Part shown: positions 32,361-34,196 of the stretch, piece by piece
Layout of the letters: the number at the start of each line of letters is the position of its first letter
How positions within the stretch are numbered: position 1 is the stretch's first letter
Origin: a virus
IMG/VR virus record: IMGVR_UViG_3300028883_000098
Coordinates: 1-34,196 of that record
Length of the DNA: 34,196 nucleotides
Reading direction: 5' to 3' (one strand)
The notes under the pieces: model-generated
Database searches by the model: none
The model's input: only the letters and a program-made list of their open reading frames with translations
Told to the model about the DNA's origin: nothing
Position numbers and translations under genes: made by a program

Positions 32361-32562
32361 GCCGCCTCAGTACATCCTACCGACCCTTGATGCGTTCGAG
32401 CCACCGAGGATCCCGCCTGATCTGATCGCAGAGCCTCAGACCGATGCTGACATTCTTCACAACGGCATTCAGTATGAATTTGGTATGTACGCATGGCAGG
32501 ATGCATACGATGCGCTGAAGAAGTATCTTGCAGAGATCCGGAAGATCTTCGCAGGAGAATAA
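32269..32562 (+). CDS. Outer-membrane spanin lipoprotein (Rz1-like)
   Basis: A 97-residue protein with a lipoprotein signal peptide (LVTTGCS, Cys25) and a proline-rich mature N-terminus (PPQYILPTLDAFEPPRIPP, about 32-50), as in Rz1-type o-spanins, then a short helical end. GGAGG precedes the ATG. The start lies 92 bp inside the i-spanin gene in a different frame. Together the two fuse inner and outer membranes at the last step of lysis, which implies a two-membrane host. Confidence 0.85.
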   Translation: MNYRRNSRSWLLLSMIALTLVTTGCSTTATEPPQYILPTLDAFEPPRIPPDLIAEPQTDADILHNGIQYEFGMYAWQDAYDALKKYLAEIRKIFAGE

Positions 32563-32565
32563 GAC

Positions 32566-32590
32566 CCACCCCTCAGGTGTGGAGGGGTGG
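32566..32590 (+). terminator. Terminator-like hairpin ending the late operon
   Basis: CCACCCCTC, a 7-base loop and GAGGGGTGG form a perfect 9-bp stem three bases after the o-spanin stop. The bases after it (AATAATTCG) are AT-rich but not a T-run on the plus strand. It probably ends or protects the late transcript and separates it from the convergent integrase gene. Confidence 0.7.
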
Positions 32591-32797
32591 AATAATTCGA
32601 ACGCGAATTGACAAGGCACATCAGAATAATTATTCATTGATTTTACAAAGTTATCGTCAAGTAAATCACAGTTTCATGCAGATCTGTAAAGTTCACTAAA
32701 CCTACAAAATCAAAATGGAATCTTTAGTGCGGGTGCAATTCCCTGGGAAATGCTCACAGCAAAATACATCTTTCACGATATTCCTGCATGAAAACCT
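32591..32797. other. Intergenic space between lysis and integrase genes
   Basis: No gene is supported here. It contains an inverted repeat AATTCG/CGAATT (32594-32609), a TTGACA box (32608-32613) with only a weak -10 match (TATTCA at 32631) on the plus strand, and a hairpin GCA-TTCCC/GGGAA-TGC (32735-32753) just past the integrase stop that may end the integrase message. If the TTGACA promoter is real, it would transcribe into the integrase gene in antisense. Confidence 0.5.
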
Positions 32798-33946
32798 TTA
32801 GTCTCTCACATCCTCAAGGATCTCTCTCACCGGCTGAAGCTGCTTAAGCACGTGCTCCGGGGTTCGGTGGTCATACTCCGGGTGAAACGTCGTGTGAGCC
32901 ATAAGCTCCAGGAGAACCTTGTTTTCAACCCGCCCGGCCAAAGTGGTTTCAAAGGCATGCCGGAAGCTATACTGAGTTCTTCCGTCAAGATCCACATGCG
33001 CACGTCTCGCAGCTCCCTTGAGATGCTTGTTCGCGATGTCCGGAGAAATCAGCCTGGAACCGACCATGAAGAGAAACTGATTGTCTGACATATCTGCAGA
33101 TAGATCATTGAGGATCCTGCACGTTTGATCTGTGAGGATCCCTGTCTTGTACTTCTGACCGCTCTTCGATGTCTTGATAGAATCCTTGATCTGCCTTGTC
33201 CGAAAGCTCACAGACTGCTCAGTGTAGATTCCGTGAAGATCCGGGAAGTAGTTCCGCTTCTGGATGCCAGCAACTTCCCCCGGCCGGAACCCGGTGTCCC
33301 GGAGTATGAGGAAATAACCGGCCCACATCTTAGACAGCCAGATCCGCATAAGCTCGTCGTAATCAGGCGGGAAGAGTAGGGCAAGCTCACCTTTCGTGAT
33401 CTCACGCCTCGGCTTGTTCCTGGCATTGATCATCCTGACATTGTCGGCCGGGTTGATTTCTATGTGCCCCTGCCTCTTCGCCTCGTGCATGATCATCCGG
33501 AAACAGATAAGCACCTTGTTCTTCGAATCATCTGATAGAGGTGGCCTCTTCCCTTTCGTGCTCCTGAGAGACAGGATCCAGTCTTCGATGGCGACATCGG
33601 TGATAGAGTCGATGAGGTGAGATCCGAACTGGGGAATGATGTGGTTTTCGACCCTCCCCTGGTGCTGATCCCAGTACGCCTCAGAGTACCCCTGATGTCT
33701 GGCTTCTGATCTTCGTATCACTCCGTAAGGATCCTTCTCAGTGAAGATCTCCTTCGCGAAGGCGCTCATCGTCGGGATCCTAGTATCGTTCAGCAGTCCA
33801 CCCCGGCGAAGCTCATCCTCGGCAAACCTGACAGCTCCGGGCATGTCAGCAGATCTTGTACTGAACCATCTCCCGGGGATGTGCCGGAACGTTACATAAT
33901 AAACGCCCTTGTCTTTCTTGTAAGTGAATCGGTACGGGTTTTTCAT
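32798..33946 (-). CDS. int: Tyrosine integrase
   Basis: A 382-residue tyrosine recombinase. The N-terminal arm-binding part is about 1-70, the SAM-like core-binding domain about 85-170 and the catalytic domain about 185-375. Catalytic residues are Arg221 (GFRPGEV), Lys near 260-267, Arg329 in YSFRH, His351 (LMAH) and the nucleophile Tyr358 (PEYDHR). The usual first His of HxxR is Tyr326, a known variant. It joins the phage attachment site to the tRNA-Asn 3' end 120 bp away. Its promoter places the -10 box six bases before the ATG. Confidence 0.94.
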   Translation of the reverse strand: MKNPYRFTYKKDKGVYYVTFRHIPGRWFSTRSADMPGAVRFAEDELRRGGLLNDTRIPTMSAFAKEIFTEKDPYGVIRRSEARHQGYSEAYWDQHQGRVENHIIPQFGSHLIDSITDVAIEDWILSLRSTKGKRPPLSDDSKNKVLICFRMIMHEAKRQGHIEINPADNVRMINARNKPRREITKGELALLFPPDYDELMRIWLSKMWAGYFLILRDTGFRPGEVAGIQKRNYFPDLHGIYTEQSVSFRTRQIKDSIKTSKSGQKYKTGILTDQTCRILNDLSADMSDNQFLFMVGSRLISPDIANKHLKGAARRAHVDLDGRTQYSFRHAFETTLAGRVENKVLLELMAHTTFHPEYDHRTPEHVLKQLQPVREILEDVRD

Positions 33947-33952
33947 GCTTTT

Positions 33953-33994
33953 AGTATACAGCTAAAAATGTCCATGTAAAGAGTTTTTGTATAC
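33953..33994 (-). promoter_or_regulatory. Integrase promoter with inverted repeat, leaderless
   Basis: On the minus strand, TTTACA (33980-33975) and TATACT (33958-33953) are spaced by 16 bases, a strong sigma70-type promoter. Only six bases separate the -10 box from the integrase ATG, so RNA should begin at about the start codon with no ribosome site. GTATAC occurs at 33954-33959 and 33989-33994 with flanking A5 and T5 runs, forming an inverted repeat over the promoter. It is a likely operator or integrase-binding site. Confidence 0.72.
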
Positions 33995-34017
33995 CGTTTT
34001 GGTGACCTTTTTCGCAT

Positions 34018-34061
34018 ATAAAAAAGAGGCAACTACTTTACATTAAAGTAATTACCTCTTG
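34018..34061 (-). terminator. Terminator downstream of tRNA-Asn, supplied by the phage
   Basis: AAGAGG (34024-34029) and CCTCTT (34055-34060) with TACTTTA/TAAAGTA inside make a long stem with small mismatches and a 3-base loop. On the minus strand it ends in CCTCTT followed by more T's (34018-34024), an intrinsic terminator for the tRNA transcript. It lies on the phage side of the attachment site and also shields the integrase gene from tRNA readthrough. Confidence 0.75.
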
Positions 34062-34069
34062 TTTTAGGA

Positions 34070-34142
<73 letters not shown>

Positions 34143-34196
34143 ATGTTCTCATGCTACGAACAATGGCTAATGTATCTGAATCATCAACTCCTGTCA

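Noticed and set aside
300-34000. CRISPR array, insertion sequence or additional tRNA genes in the window
   Set aside because: No regularly spaced long repeats, transposase genes or complete cloverleafs other than tRNA-Asn were found. The iterons at 10820-10859 are too short and too close to be a CRISPR.

Overview
The window holds one apparently complete temperate phage genome (prophage) integrated at the 3' end of a tRNA-Asn(GUU) gene. A 13-bp direct repeat equal to the last 13 bases of the tRNA lies at 169-181 and again at 34070-34082. The element between them is about 33.9 kb. Only 1-168 and the tRNA with about 50 bases beyond it are host DNA. The late genes are laid out like those of a long-tailed, non-contractile phage (siphovirus): a long tape measure, one major tail protein and no sheath.

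The host cannot be named from the sequence. The overlapping inner/outer-membrane spanin pair near 32.0-32.6 kb points to a host with two membranes. Base composition looks close to 50% G+C in the backbone. Gene style (GTG/TTG starts, lipoproteins) would fit a spirochaete of the Sphaerochaeta type, but this is a low-confidence guess.

Layout. (1) 300-2382, minus strand: a lysogeny arm with a two-gene cassette of unknown function (DUF6978 plus DUF1828/DUF1829), a lipoprotein of the lysogenic-conversion kind and a CI-like repressor. (2) 2431-2499: a divergent control region whose rightward promoter appears to make a leaderless mRNA. (3) 2489-12254, plus strand: the early operon. It holds a ribbon-helix-helix protein, an excisionase-like protein, a 370-nt non-coding stretch packed with hairpins, a recombination cassette (YqaJ exonuclease, DUF1351, RecT), RusA resolvase, a MazG-like hydrolase, many small unknown genes, a replication initiator with probable origin iterons inside its gene, and a DnaC-like helicase loader. 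(4) 12267-21358: packaging and head genes (small and large terminase, portal, minor capsid, scaffold, capsid, connectors) followed by the major tail protein. (5) 21418-31564: tail chaperones, tape measure, a large tail-tip protein, a lipoprotein, a membrane protein and a mosaic tail fibre. (6) 31545-32562: lysis-type membrane proteins and the spanin pair; no endolysin is recognisable. (7) 32798-33946, minus strand: tyrosine integrase beside attR and the tRNA.

Genes are packed with 1-40 bp overlaps, so each block is probably co-transcribed and translationally coupled. The points most worth checking are the hairpin array at 3010-3378, the 11-bp-period iterons at 10820-10859, the DUF6978/DUF1828 cassette, two promoters that place the -10 box six bases before the start codon, the missing endolysin beside a clear spanin pair, and the GATC-free, AT-rich insert in the tail fibre.
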